Shown here in pieces: positions 49,583 through 60,100 of a stretch of DNA of 64,000 bases. The number at the start of each line of letters is the position of its first letter. The first letter of the stretch is position 1. The stretch is from Roseburia sp. 1XD42-69 (GTDB taxonomy: Bacteria > Bacillota > Clostridia > Lachnospirales > Lachnospiraceae). The translations under genes and the position numbers were made by a program. The notes under the pieces were generated by a model. The model had not been told where the DNA came from. It did not search any database and worked only from the letters and a program-made list of their open reading frames with translations. The stretch spans positions 1 to 64,000 of the forward strand of contig NZ_RAZG01000015.1 of the NCBI RefSeq assembly GCF_003612565.1. The letters are read 5' to 3'.

Positions 49583-51688
49583 ATGGCAAACAAACATGGA
49601 AACTTATCAATTAACAGCGACAATATTTTCCCGGTAATAAAAAAATGGCTCTATTCCGACCATGACATTTTTTACAGGGAACTGATTTCAAACGGGTGCG
49701 ATGCCATCACCAAGCTGAAAAAACTGGACATGATGGGGGAATACGAACTTCCCGCAGGCTACAAGCCCAAAATCGAAATTGAGGTAAACCCGGATGAAAA
49801 AACCTTGACCTTTACGGACAACGGCCTGGGAATGACCGCCGACGAGGTGGAGGAATATATCAACCAGATTGCTTTTTCCGGGGCAAATGATTTCCTGGAA
49901 AAATATAAGGACAAGGCAAACGACGACCAGATTATCGGCCACTTCGGATTAGGTTTTTACTCTGCCTTTATGGTAGCCGACGCCGTACACATCGATACCC
50001 TCTCCTACCAAAAAGGCGCCCAGCCTGTCCACTGGGAATGTGACGGGGGCACGGAATTTGACATGCAGGACGGCATTAAGGAGGAGGTGGGTACAAAAAT
50101 CACCCTGTACTTAAATGAAGACTGCCTGGAATTTGCCAATGAGTACCGGGCAAGGGAAGTCATTGAAAAATACTGCTCTTTCATGCCCACGGAAATTTTC
50201 CTGAAAAAAGCCAATGCCCCGGAGGAATATGAAACCATAAGCCCGGAGGAGAAAAAGGACACAGATAAGGTAATTGAGACAATTATTGAAGAGGCAAAAA
50301 CCGAGGAGAAAGAAAACGAAAACGGGGAAAAAGAAATCGTTGAGGTTTCTCCCAAAACAGAAAAGTTAAAGATTGTAAAGCGCCCGGTTCCCTTAAACGA
50401 CACAAATCCCCTGTGGGCAAAGACGCCAAAGGACTGCACCGACGAGGAGTACAAAACTTTCTACCGGAAAGTGTTTATGGACTATAAAGAGCCCCTGTTC
50501 TGGATTCATTTAAATATGGACTACCCCTTTAACCTAAAAGGAATCCTGTACTTCCCGAAAATCAACACGGAGTACGATTCCATTGAGGGAACCATTAAGC
50601 TCTACAACAACCAGGTCTTTGTGGCGGACAACATTAAAGAAGTAATCCCGGAATTTTTAATGCTTTTAAAAGGCGTGATCGACTGTCCGGACCTGCCCTT
50701 AAACGTATCCAGAAGCGCTCTGCAGAACGATGGTTTTGTAAAGAAAATCTCTGATTACATTACAAAGAAAGTGGCTGACAAGCTTACGGGAATGTGCAAA
50801 ACCGACAAGGAGGCCTACGAAAAATACTGGGACGACATCAGCCCCTTTATCAAATTCGGATGCCTAAAAGACGAAAAATTCTGCGATAAAATGAACGATT
50901 ATATCCTGTTTAAGGATATCAACGACAAATATTTAACCCTGCCGGAATGGATAAAACCTGTGGAGGAAGAAAAAACCGACGGTGAAGAAAATGCGGATGC
51001 AGAAAATGAAACCTCTGACCAGACTGTGGAAAATGCCGACGGCACCCCTGCAGAGGCACCGGAGGAAGAGCCAAAGGACGACCGCAGCGTGATTTACTAT
51101 GTCACGGATTTAAACCAGCAGGGACAGTATATCAAGATGTTTAAAGAGCAGAATATGAACGCTGTCATCCTTGACCACAACATTGATACCTCCTTTATCT
51201 CCCAACTGGAGCGGAGAAATGAAAAATACAAATTTATGCGCATCGACGCAGACCTTACGGAAGCGTTAAAAGAAGATGTGTCTGAGGAAGAATTAAAGGA
51301 AATCACCGACAATTTAACGGAAATTTTCCAGAAAGAACTGGAAAATGATAAGTTGAATGTGAAAGTGGAAAAATTAAAGGATGAGAATATCTCTTCTGTC
51401 ATCACCCTCTCCGAGGAAGGCAGACGTATGCAGGATATGATGAAAATGTACTCCATGGGAGGCATGGGCATGGACGCTTCCATGTTTGGAGGGGATGTAA
51501 CCCTTACCTTAAATGCCAACCACCCTCTTGTAACCTATATTTTAAACAACAAAGAATCCGAACATGTAAAGGATTTCTGTGAACAGCTCTACGACCTGGC
51601 CATGATTTCAAACCAGCCCTTAGCGCCGGAGGCAATGACAAAGTTTATCGCAAGAAGCAATAAGATTATGATGCTTTTAACAAAATAA
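49583..51688 (+). CDS. htpG: Molecular chaperone HtpG (Hsp90)
   Basis: The ATG at 49583 (MANKHGNLSINSDNIFPVIK) behind AAAGGAG is the start; the open frame upstream runs through the promoter. The 701-residue chaperone has the ATPase motifs ELISNGCDAITKLKK, DNGLGMTADEVEEYINQIAFSGA and GHFGLGFYSAFMVAD, the middle-domain PLPLNVSRSALQND-type motif, and C-terminal dimer helices. It is about 75 residues longer than typical HtpG. There is an acidic-basic insert between N and middle domains (about 235-275: IIEEAKTEEKENENGEKE) and another acidic stretch near 470-505. Confidence 0.96.
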   Translation: MANKHGNLSINSDNIFPVIKKWLYSDHDIFYRELISNGCDAITKLKKLDMMGEYELPAGYKPKIEIEVNPDEKTLTFTDNGLGMTADEVEEYINQIAFSGANDFLEKYKDKANDDQIIGHFGLGFYSAFMVADAVHIDTLSYQKGAQPVHWECDGGTEFDMQDGIKEEVGTKITLYLNEDCLEFANEYRAREVIEKYCSFMPTEIFLKKANAPEEYETISPEEKKDTDKVIETIIEEAKTEEKENENGEKEIVEVSPKTEKLKIVKRPVPLNDTNPLWAKTPKDCTDEEYKTFYRKVFMDYKEPLFWIHLNMDYPFNLKGILYFPKINTEYDSIEGTIKLYNNQVFVADNIKEVIPEFLMLLKGVIDCPDLPLNVSRSALQNDGFVKKISDYITKKVADKLTGMCKTDKEAYEKYWDDISPFIKFGCLKDEKFCDKMNDYILFKDINDKYLTLPEWIKPVEEEKTDGEENADAENETSDQTVENADGTPAEAPEEEPKDDRSVIYYVTDLNQQGQYIKMFKEQNMNAVILDHNIDTSFISQLERRNEKYKFMRIDADLTEALKEDVSEEELKEITDNLTEIFQKELENDKLNVKVEKLKDENISSVITLSEEGRRMQDMMKMYSMGGMGMDASMFGGDVTLTLNANHPLVTYILNNKESEHVKDFCEQLYDLAMISNQPLAPEAMTKFIARSNKIMMLLTK

Positions 51689-51696
51689 AAACCCAA

Positions 51697-51736
51697 AATG
51701 GGGACAGTGAAAAACTTCAATTTCACTGTCCCCATT
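51697..51736. terminator. Bidirectional terminator between htpG and the deacetylase gene
   Basis: Perfect 16-bp arms (AATGGGGACAGTGAAA and its complement) around an 8-nt loop serve the convergent htpG and deacetylase genes. Confidence 0.9.
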
Positions 51737-51739
51737 ATT

Positions 51740-53167
51740 TTACCGAAGGGGCGGCACCGGAGGGCGCAGGGAATCTATCACCTCTTTCGCATCAAACAAA
51801 TCTGATACGCTGTCCTCTTTCCCAGCGGCATTGCGGTAAATCCGGTATCCGTCCAAATCCCTCCTGCCCTGGCGCAGATAATCCCTGCCAAAATGCACCC
51901 GGTACTGTCCCTGATCCACATTGCAGAATATATGATATCCCTCACCCTTAAGGAACTGGTACTTTTCATCATACTCGTTGTAATTTCCCCAGTCTCCCAA
52001 ATCCTGCCCGTGGGCAAAGACAATCACATCTGTACCCCCAACCAGTGGCTCCACATTTTCACGCCATTTCTGGGTATCTCTTATGAGACGGCTTAAGGTC
52101 ACATCTCCGATTTTAATATGTCCCCAGGTGTGGCTGGCAAACTCCCATCCTTCTTCCTTCAGGGCATCTGCAACTTTTTTTGCCTGCTCCCGCTCTTTTT
52201 CAATATCAAAATCAGGATTGTCTATAAGCCACTGTCTCTTATCATCGTTTAAATTCCCGTTTATATTCAGATAACTGTTATCTGTGCGGTAGCCCAAAAT
52301 CCCGTTGTATCCGGTGAGGGCTATGATGCCTTTCGCTCCCCGGTAAGATGCGTCGGGATGCTTCTCAATAAACTTATCCAAAATGGGAACCAGGTCATAA
52401 TCTCCCGTAACCCTCTCCCCTTCCGGCGTTATGTACTCACAGGTTGGTCTGCCTTCCTCATCCAAAATCATTTTTGCAGCATACCCGTAATTATCGTAAC
52501 AGTGATAATAACTTAAATCATCCTGTGACAAGACGTAGGCTTTCTTACCCTTGGGAAGCATAATTTCCCCCGGCTCAAAGAGGATATTCCCCTCTTCATC
52601 CTCCCTTTCCCTAACCATGTCGTGGATGCCTACAATCACATACCCTCTGTCATACATTTCCTGTAATATTTTTTTAAATTCACTTATGGTAGTCATCCAT
52701 TGGTTATTTCCCACTGCCTGGGGGTCTCTTTCCTGATTGGCAAACGCCCTCTCCGGGTCCACCACCAGGCTGTGGTAAAAGACATGGGTAACTTCCTGTA
52801 TGTTTACCGGTTCACAGGATTCCTTTTCCTTCTGGTAGAAATCCGCCTTCCCTTTTAATTCCCTGTCATCCTCAAAGCCTTCTATCCCCTGTATTAAATC
52901 CAGGGCACCGTCATAATCGTAAGAGAGAAAGAGACGCTCCGCCTGATTTATCACATCCTGGAATTTGTGGGTCAATGTTTCCTCTTTTTTATCCTCAGGC
53001 TTTTCTTCTGTATTCCTCTCCGCTGCATCCTTTGACACCTCTATTACACTGCTTTTCTGCCTCCTAAAACGAATCCCTGGGCAAATTAGCAAAATATATA
53101 CCAAAATTACGCCCACAGCCAGTGCTGTCAGCTTTTTTCTCTTTCTATTTTTTTTATCTATTTTCAT
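51740..53167 (-). CDS. Membrane-anchored polysaccharide deacetylase-family protein
   Basis: A 475-residue protein with an N-terminal membrane anchor (LTALAVGVILVYILLICPGIRF), a charged linker (to about 70), a short helical repeat region and a large NodB-like domain (about 130-470). Segments such as VFYHSLVVD, YVLSQDDLSYY (metal Asp pair), GIIALTGYNGILGYRTDN and WEFASHTWGHIKIG (HxxxH-type metal site) follow the deacetylase order. It probably trims N- or O-acetyl groups from a cell-wall polymer. It is 14 bp after the LysM-GH18 gene. Confidence 0.85.
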   Translation of the reverse strand: MKIDKKNRKRKKLTALAVGVILVYILLICPGIRFRRQKSSVIEVSKDAAERNTEEKPEDKKEETLTHKFQDVINQAERLFLSYDYDGALDLIQGIEGFEDDRELKGKADFYQKEKESCEPVNIQEVTHVFYHSLVVDPERAFANQERDPQAVGNNQWMTTISEFKKILQEMYDRGYVIVGIHDMVREREDEEGNILFEPGEIMLPKGKKAYVLSQDDLSYYHCYDNYGYAAKMILDEEGRPTCEYITPEGERVTGDYDLVPILDKFIEKHPDASYRGAKGIIALTGYNGILGYRTDNSYLNINGNLNDDKRQWLIDNPDFDIEKEREQAKKVADALKEEGWEFASHTWGHIKIGDVTLSRLIRDTQKWRENVEPLVGGTDVIVFAHGQDLGDWGNYNEYDEKYQFLKGEGYHIFCNVDQGQYRVHFGRDYLRQGRRDLDGYRIYRNAAGKEDSVSDLFDAKEVIDSLRPPVPPLR

Positions 53168-53181
53168 CTGTATTCACTCTT

Positions 53182-54318
53182 CTATTTTATAATATCAAAC
53201 TGCCAGTCTAAAAGTAACCAATTTGCCCGGAAGAGACGCATAATCTGCCAGTAACCCGCCCCATTTAAACCATATTCCTTTATCAGTTCAAATTTTGCCT
53301 GCATACTCCGAACATCCTCAAACCAAACCTCGTGCTCCTCCCCGTTTTCCCAATAGTGGAAATACGGGGACATGGCACGCTCATCAAAAAATATTTCCGC
53401 ATTCTTTTCTATGGCAATCTGCACCGCTTCCACGTTCCCTATAGTTCTCGCTTTTGTCACTCCCCGCTCAAAGGGAAGTTTCCAGTCATATCCGTAATTG
53501 GGTATCCCAAGCCTGATTTTATCTGTAGGAATCTCCGTCACCGCATAATCCAAAACTTTCCGCACCTGAAAAATCGGAGCCACCGCCATTGGGGGGCCGT
53601 AGGTATAACCCCACTCATAGGTCATTAAAAGCACATAATCCGCCGCCGCCCCAAGACCCCCGTAGTCTTTTCCCTCATACAAAAGGCCTTTCTGTCCGGC
53701 AGACTGCTTTGGCGCCAAAGCCACCGAAACCTGTCTGCCAATCTCATGGAGGCCCTGGGCTATTTTAGCCACAAAATCTGTAAAGGCGTCCCTGTCCTCC
53801 GCCAGAATATATTCAAAATCCACGTCCACCCCGGCATAGCCTTTTTCCTCCGCCACGCTTTTTAAATTTAAAATTAAATTGTCCACCGCCTCCGGGGACT
53901 GCACCACGGAGTGGATTAAATAATTGTTAAACTGTCCGTCCGCCCCAAACGGCGTCAGGGTAAGGATGGGCAATGTTCCGTGGCGGTAAGCTGCCTCTAT
54001 CATAAAATCCACGGAAAGAACCGGGGGAATCAGTTCCCCTTCCGGAGTGAATCCATAGGAAAACACAGATAATTCTGTGAGATAAGGCAGGGTCTGCTCC
54101 AACACCCAGGAATTGATATAGGGATAGGCATAGCCATTGATCCTTACAGGAATTTTTTCATAGGGCTCTTCACCCCCGGGAATCAAAAGGGCCTGCCCCA
54201 CTGCCAAGGGGTAGGGGGGCGTCATCTGATTCGCATAGATAATGGACTGGGGCTGTGCCTGGTACATCTCCCCAATCAAATCCACCGTATCCCCTGGTTT
54301 TACCACATAAATTTCCAT
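53182..54318 (-). CDS. LysM-GH18 glycoside hydrolase (YaaH/SleL type)
   Basis: A 378-residue protein with one N-terminal LysM domain (IYVVKPGDTVDLIGEMYQAQPQSIIYANQM) and a GH18 barrel (about 58-375) bearing the catalytic motif YAGVDVDFEYI, the Glu being the acid/base. The SIRLGIPNYGYDWKLPFERG-type segment and the final YWQIMRLFR helix match YaaH/SleL, which act on spore cortex or peptidoglycan. No signal peptide is visible, as in spore-coat-associated SleL. Neighbours (PrsA-like foldase, deacetylase) fit an envelope role. Confidence 0.9.
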   Translation of the reverse strand: MEIYVVKPGDTVDLIGEMYQAQPQSIIYANQMTPPYPLAVGQALLIPGGEEPYEKIPVRINGYAYPYINSWVLEQTLPYLTELSVFSYGFTPEGELIPPVLSVDFMIEAAYRHGTLPILTLTPFGADGQFNNYLIHSVVQSPEAVDNLILNLKSVAEEKGYAGVDVDFEYILAEDRDAFTDFVAKIAQGLHEIGRQVSVALAPKQSAGQKGLLYEGKDYGGLGAAADYVLLMTYEWGYTYGPPMAVAPIFQVRKVLDYAVTEIPTDKIRLGIPNYGYDWKLPFERGVTKARTIGNVEAVQIAIEKNAEIFFDERAMSPYFHYWENGEEHEVWFEDVRSMQAKFELIKEYGLNGAGYWQIMRLFRANWLLLDWQFDIIK

Positions 54319-54339
54319 ATACTAAATTTCCGTTTTTTA

Positions 54340-55341
54340 TCAGTATATGTAAGCCGCCTTGTCTAGGACATTGTTAATGGTTTCAAAATAACTGTCTGTG
54401 GTTATACTCCCGTCAGTAATAAGGTCTGCCTCCCTCCACACTTTCTCATTTAAATTGGAGGAGAGGCCGGAAATAAATGCCTCATACACATCGTCAAAAG
54501 CCGCCTTTTCCCTTGCCTCCACAATATTGGATTTGTTGGCGTCTGTAAGCTCTTCGTTAAACTTATTGATACATTTAATATAATAATAGCCTTCCTCCGT
54601 GGGGATGCAGTCTGAAACCTCCCCGTCGTCTAATTCAAAGGCAACCTCTTCCACCTCCGGGGGCATTTCCCTCCGCCCAAAAGAAATTTCAATGGCGGTT
54701 TTCTGGTTATAATTGCTGGCAACTGCGGCGAAATCCTCCCCGTCAGAAAGCTTCTCTTTTACCTCTCCCGCCTTATTCTCATCTTTTAAATAAATCTGCA
54801 TTGCCTCCATAATACGGGCTTCGTCATCGCTAACCTCCGCGTTTACCCCCTCTGTGAGCACATGGTACACTTTGTTTGCAAGGGCATAATCTTCATACAT
54901 CCCCTCCAGGTCCGCAAGACCTGCCCCGGTATAAGTTTTTTCCGCCTGGCTTAAGGAATCATAATAAGTCTTAGCTGCCCGCTTCACATCCTCCATCTCC
55001 TCCTCTGTCAGGGAAATTTCCTGCTCCTTGGCCAGAAGGTCCATGCAGACGATTCGGGTCATCTCTGATAAAGCCACATCTTTTACATACTGTTTTAATT
55101 TCCCATTTTGAAATTTCTGTTCCCACAAATCGATGCCGTAGGTTTTTCCATATATATTCTGAAAATTAGCAAGATATACTTTTGCTTCCGTAAGGCTAAA
55201 GGTTACCCCGTCAATGCGAAACACATCTCTGCTTCCCATGCCGCTTGTCAGAATCACTTCCTTGCCGCCAATACTGCAGCCTGACAAAAGCTGGGCTGCC
55301 AAAAGGGCACCCGCCAGCCATATTCCTTTCCTTCTTCTCAT
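54340..55341 (-). CDS. PrsA/SurA-like peptidyl-prolyl isomerase lipoprotein
   Basis: A 333-residue lipoprotein (signal GIWLAGALLAAQLLSGC, Cys about 22) with a SurA-N-like helical region and a central parvulin-type segment (KLSDGEDFAAVASNYNQKTAIEISFGRREMPPEVEEVAFELDDGEVSDCIPTEEGYYYIKCINKF). It probably helps secreted proteins fold outside the membrane. The parvulin domain is short and lacks some catalytic residues, so it may act mainly as a holdase. It lies 21 bp before the LysM-GH18 gene. Confidence 0.85.
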   Translation of the reverse strand: MRRRKGIWLAGALLAAQLLSGCSIGGKEVILTSGMGSRDVFRIDGVTFSLTEAKVYLANFQNIYGKTYGIDLWEQKFQNGKLKQYVKDVALSEMTRIVCMDLLAKEQEISLTEEEMEDVKRAAKTYYDSLSQAEKTYTGAGLADLEGMYEDYALANKVYHVLTEGVNAEVSDDEARIMEAMQIYLKDENKAGEVKEKLSDGEDFAAVASNYNQKTAIEISFGRREMPPEVEEVAFELDDGEVSDCIPTEEGYYYIKCINKFNEELTDANKSNIVEAREKAAFDDVYEAFISGLSSNLNEKVWREADLITDGSITTDSYFETINNVLDKAAYIY

Positions 55342-55373
55342 GTGTTCTCCGTTTTTACACCCTGTCTTTTCTG

Positions 55374-56774
55374 TTATTTTTTCCTGGCCGCCAAAATGCT
55401 CCTTGCCACTGAAATTCCGTTGGCGGAAGCCTGCTGCAGCCCTCTTGTAACACTGGCCCCGTCCCCAATGGCCCGCAGCCCTTTTGTGCTTGTCTCAAAA
55501 TCTCTGTTTACTACTACTTTATTGGAATAAAATTTCACTTCCACTCCATAGAGCAGCGTCTCGTCGCTGGCAATCCCCGGCGTCACTTTATCCAGGGCTA
55601 AAATCATCTCCTCAATATCTACCATAATGCGGTGGGGAAACACCAAAGACAAATCCCCCGGCACAGCATCCTTTAAAGTGGGAATGAGATTGTTTCTGCA
55701 GAGCCTCTCCTCGGTAGTCCTTCTCCCTCTGCGGAAATCCCCGAAAGTCTGTACCATAATCTTACCGTCACAAAGCATGTTGGAGAGCTGGGCAATCTGT
55801 TTGCCGTACTGAATCGGTGTCTTAAATGGCTTGGTAAAATTCTTGGACACCAAAACGGCAAAATTTGTATTATTTGTCTTTAATTCCTTTGATTTGTATG
55901 CATGGCCGTTTACCACCGCCAATCCCCCGTCATAGTATTCCGCTGCAACTTCCCCAGAGGGGTTTGTACAGAATGTCCGCACTTTGTCGTCAAAGGTAGG
56001 GGTGTGATATACCAACTTTGCCTCATAGAGATTTTCATTTAAAAACTCCATAATCTCATCTCTCACTTCCACCCTGACGCCGATGTCCACGGTTCCCACT
56101 TTCGTATCAATCCCATGATTTTTACATATCCCGCAAAACCAGTCCGCCCCTTCCCGGCCTACAGCGGCAACGATTTCATCCCCGTAAATTTTCTCTTCTT
56201 TATCTGTGAGAATCCCTTTTGCCTCTCCGTCTTCTATGATAATATCCTTTACCATAGTGTGAAATTCCATATCCACTCCGCTCTCTAAGAGATGCTGCTG
56301 CAGTCTGGCGTATATCTTATACCCCTCCTCTGTTCCCAGATGGCGGATGGGACACTCAATTAATTTCAAATTGGCCTGAATCGCTTTTTTTCTGATTTCC
56401 CGAATCTCCTTCTTCTTATCCAGGCCATATACATTTTTATCCGCTCCGAATTTCAGATAAATTTCATCGGATTCCCGGATAAAAGCTTCCGCCTGGTCAT
56501 ACCCTAAAATTTCCGGGAGATTGCCCCCCACGTCCGGGGACAGGGAGAGCTTACCGTCGGAAAAAGCCCCTGCGCCGGCAAACCCCGTGGTAATGGAACA
56601 TGGCTTACAGGACAAACACACTTTCGTCTTCCTCTTAGGACACACCCTCTCCTCAATTTTCCTGCCCTTCTCCACAATTAAAATATTCAGTCCCTTTTCT
56701 TTACCAATGAGTTCATAGGCACAAAAAATTCCGGAGGGGCCGGCTCCTATAATTATCACATCATATTTTTTCAA
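55374..56774 (-). CDS. FAD-dependent oxidoreductase (COG2509 type)
   Basis: A 466-residue flavoprotein. The N-terminal dinucleotide motif YDVIIIGAGPSGIFCAYEL and the second FAD segment GLRAIGDGASVTRGLQQASANGISVA near the C-terminus mark the fold. A Cys cluster (CPKRKTKVCLSCKPC, about 45-60) and GFAGAGAFSDGKLSLSPDVGG are typical of the uncharacterised COG2509 dehydrogenases found through Clostridia. Substrate and pathway are unknown. It is 11 bp after a small conserved gene. Confidence 0.88.
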   Translation of the reverse strand: MKKYDVIIIGAGPSGIFCAYELIGKEKGLNILIVEKGRKIEERVCPKRKTKVCLSCKPCSITTGFAGAGAFSDGKLSLSPDVGGNLPEILGYDQAEAFIRESDEIYLKFGADKNVYGLDKKKEIREIRKKAIQANLKLIECPIRHLGTEEGYKIYARLQQHLLESGVDMEFHTMVKDIIIEDGEAKGILTDKEEKIYGDEIVAAVGREGADWFCGICKNHGIDTKVGTVDIGVRVEVRDEIMEFLNENLYEAKLVYHTPTFDDKVRTFCTNPSGEVAAEYYDGGLAVVNGHAYKSKELKTNNTNFAVLVSKNFTKPFKTPIQYGKQIAQLSNMLCDGKIMVQTFGDFRRGRRTTEERLCRNNLIPTLKDAVPGDLSLVFPHRIMVDIEEMILALDKVTPGIASDETLLYGVEVKFYSNKVVVNRDFETSTKGLRAIGDGASVTRGLQQASANGISVARSILAARKK

Positions 56775-56785
56775 TAAAACACACC

Positions 56786-57049
56786 TTAACTTTCCACAAT
56801 TAAAAACCTGCCCTGAGGAAGTTCAAAGACTTCCGCAGCTTCCTCTAACTCCTCATCATCCATCCCGGAAATATCTGTTCCCTGCTCCTCAAAATATTCC
56901 CGTACCTCTTTCATACTGTCACAGACATATGCCATGCAGTCTGACAGAAATTCATCCGCCTCCTCCGGTGTGTCTGCAACTTTTTCCCGGAAGAGCTGAA
57001 GCTGTTTCTCCAAAAATGTATGAATACATATCTCATCGTATTGAAACAT
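56786..57049 (-). CDS. Small acidic protein of unknown function
   Basis: An 87-residue acidic protein (MFQYDEICIHTFLEKQLQLF, then DTPEEADEFLSDCMAYVCDSMKEVREYFEEQG, ending LPQGRFLIVES). It has a helical core and no recognisable motif. It lies between addA and the FAD oxidoreductase, 11 bp before the latter, so is probably translated with it. Confidence 0.7.
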   Translation of the reverse strand: MFQYDEICIHTFLEKQLQLFREKVADTPEEADEFLSDCMAYVCDSMKEVREYFEEQGTDISGMDDEELEEAAEVFELPQGRFLIVES

Positions 57050-57120
57050 ATTTATTTTATCCCCTGTTCTTCATTTCTATATAAAAGATAGCACAAAACT
57101 TTTCCAAAAGCAATCATCAC

Positions 57121-60100
57121 CTAACACACAATCACTTCGTCAAAGTAAAAAGAATAGATTAATTTCTCCTTCACCTTTTTCTTTAGTTTTTTAAAAAGGG
57201 CCTCCTCATACAGATTAAGCTGCATCCGGTAACGCTCCGCCAGTTCTTCCCTGGTATCCACTACATCCGTCTTATAATCCAGAAGGACAATTTCCCCCTC
57301 CTCCTCAAAAAAGGCATCAATAATCCCCTGAACCAAAATTATGGTATCGCTTTTGTCGTGCTCTACTTCATCCGCCGGTTTTCCCATAACAAAAGGCCGC
57401 TCTTTGTAAAGCTGCCCCAATAGGGCCGCCTGTTTCATACGCTCCGCCAAATCGGACTCATAAAACTTTACCAGTTTTTCCCTGCGCAATAATTCCCCCA
57501 TTTCCTTAGAGAGATGCCCGTCCAGTAGTATTTTTTCAATCTCCTCATTTAACACTTCCCTGAGATTGGGATTTTTTGAGAGAATTTCTATGGGAAGGCA
57601 TTCCACCGCCCGGTGCATGGCGCTGCCTCTTAGGGCTCCCTGGTTGACCTCCTTTTCCCCGCTCATAAAAACCGGAATGTATGGCACAATTTCCGCCTCC
57701 GGGAATAGGGGTTCGGCAAAATCCGGCTCCTCACCTGCCATGGCTTCTATGGCCCGGTGTTTTAATTCCGACACGGAATATTTTCCCTTCCGGCTGGTTT
57801 CTTTCTCATAGGGATAGCGGTAAGAAAGCTTTTCCTCTACAATTTTATCCGCCCACTCCTCCGGTGCCTCCCTGTGGCAAAAAAGTTCTTCCATCCCCTG
57901 GGTCTTATGTACCTGTTTTTCTATCTCATCCATTACAAGCTGCTGGGTGCCCCATACCTCCATGGGATATTTCACCTGCCCCGACAGAACAGGGAGAATC
58001 CAGTCCAAATAGCAATCCGCCCCCGCCCGCTCCAAAAAAGACAGGGGTTCCTTTTCATTTAGTTTTATCTCCTGTTTTAACTTTATTTTCTCTATCTCTT
58101 TTTTTGCGTCTTTTCGGATTCCTGTGATAATCAGCTTTTCCTCTGCCCTGGTAAGAGCCACATATAAAACCCGAAGCTCCTCCCCCAGGTTTTCCAAATC
58201 CAGTTGTTTTGCCACTGCTTTTTTATAAAGGGACCCCCCCTTTACCCTGGTAAAGGGATTGATATAATCTACTGCCGCCCCCAATTCCGGGTGTACCACC
58301 AGAGTGCTTCTGGCATCCTGGCGGTTAAACTTTTTTCCGGTGCCGCTTACAAACACCACGGGAAATTCCAGGCCCTTGCTCTTATGGATGGTCATAATCC
58401 GCACTGCATCGGCATTTTCACTGACAATTTCTGCCTCCCCGTAATCCACCTCATACTTCTGCAGTCTGTCTATATAGCGTATGAAGTGAAACAGGCCCTT
58501 GTAACTGGTACTCTCATAGGCCGCAGCCTTCTCTAAAAGCATCTCAATATTGGCTTTCCTCTGGATGCCAGCGGGCATGGACATAGCATAACAGAGATAC
58601 CCTGTCTCCCTTAAAACCCGGTACAGGAGTTCATGCACAGGCAGTTCCGTGACTAAGTCCCGGAAATAAGTTATCTTCTTTTGCATTTCCTGCACTTTTA
58701 CAAACAGTTCTTCCGGCAGGGAATCTTTATCCGGGTACAGGAAGCAAAGGTGAAAAGCCCTTCCGCCCCCCCCTGACTTTAACACTGCCAATTCTTCATC
58801 CGAAAAACCTCCAAAAAAAGAGCGCAGCACCGCCGCTAAAGGGATATCCTGGCAGGGATTATCCAGTACCCGGAGGAAATTTAAAATCGTAAGAATTTCC
58901 TGGGTCTGAAAATACCCTGTTTTTGAGGAGGCGTGGGCCGGTATTCCCCTCTGGGAGAGCACCTCTAAAAATGTTTCCCCATAGGTTCCAAAACTCCTTA
59001 AAAGAATTACGATATCTGAATATTTAAGGCGCCGGAATTCCTTTGCATCCTTATCCCATATCTGCTGGTTTTCCATTAATTTCCGTATCTTTGCAGCCAC
59101 AACTTCCGCCTCAAGCCAGATGAAATCCCGGATTCCCGCCTCTTTTAACAGTTCTTCCTCCTCATCCGCCAACAAAAGTTCCGGCTTTCCCCCTTCCGTA
59201 TCAGGGTAATCCGCCCCGGGCTTTAGGGCTGCATCCTCATCGTAGGCCACGTTCCCTAAGTCTTTCCCCATAATCCGATAAAAAATTTCGTTGGTACAGT
59301 CTAAAACTTCTTTTCTGCTTCTAAAATTCTGGTGAAGTTCAATTTTCTGATTTTGGGAATCCTCCTTTTCATACCTGTCATATTTTTCCATAAAAATTTC
59401 CGGCCTTGCCAGGCGGAACCTGTAAATGCTCTGCTTTACATCCCCCACCATAAAACGGTTGTACTCCCCTGCGCTCTCCTTAGACACTGCCCCAAGAATC
59501 TCCTCCTGAATCAGGTTGCTGTCCTGGTACTCATCCACCATCACTTCCTCAAAAAGATTCTGGCATTCTTTTGCCGCCTCCGTCAGTTCCCTGCTCTCTT
59601 CCTCTATCAGTATTTTTAAGGCGAAATGCTCCAAATCATCAAAATCCAGCATATTTTTTTCCCGCTTTTTTGCAGCATATTTATCCATAAAAAGTTCCGT
59701 AAGGCTTGCCAGCTCTTCCATTGCGGGCCTCATATCCCCAATGCGCTTAAGGGAAACTTCTGCATCGGCAAAGAAAAACTGAGCCTTTATTTTCTTGATG
59801 CAGTCTTTGATTTCCTCCCTGTTTTCCTTTAAAAGTTCCAGTTTTTCCTCACTGCCCTGATACCCTCTTTTGGAGGGCATACGGTCAAAAGAAAGGGCGG
59901 AAAGGTATTTTCCAAGTTTCCCATAACTGTCACAGGAAATCAAACTCTCCACCAAATCCCTGTCATGTTCCGCCACGGTTTTTGCATACTCCGGGCCGTC
60001 ATTTTCCTTGGTAAGCTGCACATTTTCCTCGGCAATTTTCAAAAGGCCCTCAAAGAGAAAACCTAAATATTCCATGGTTTTTTCCATCCAAGGAGCCTTT

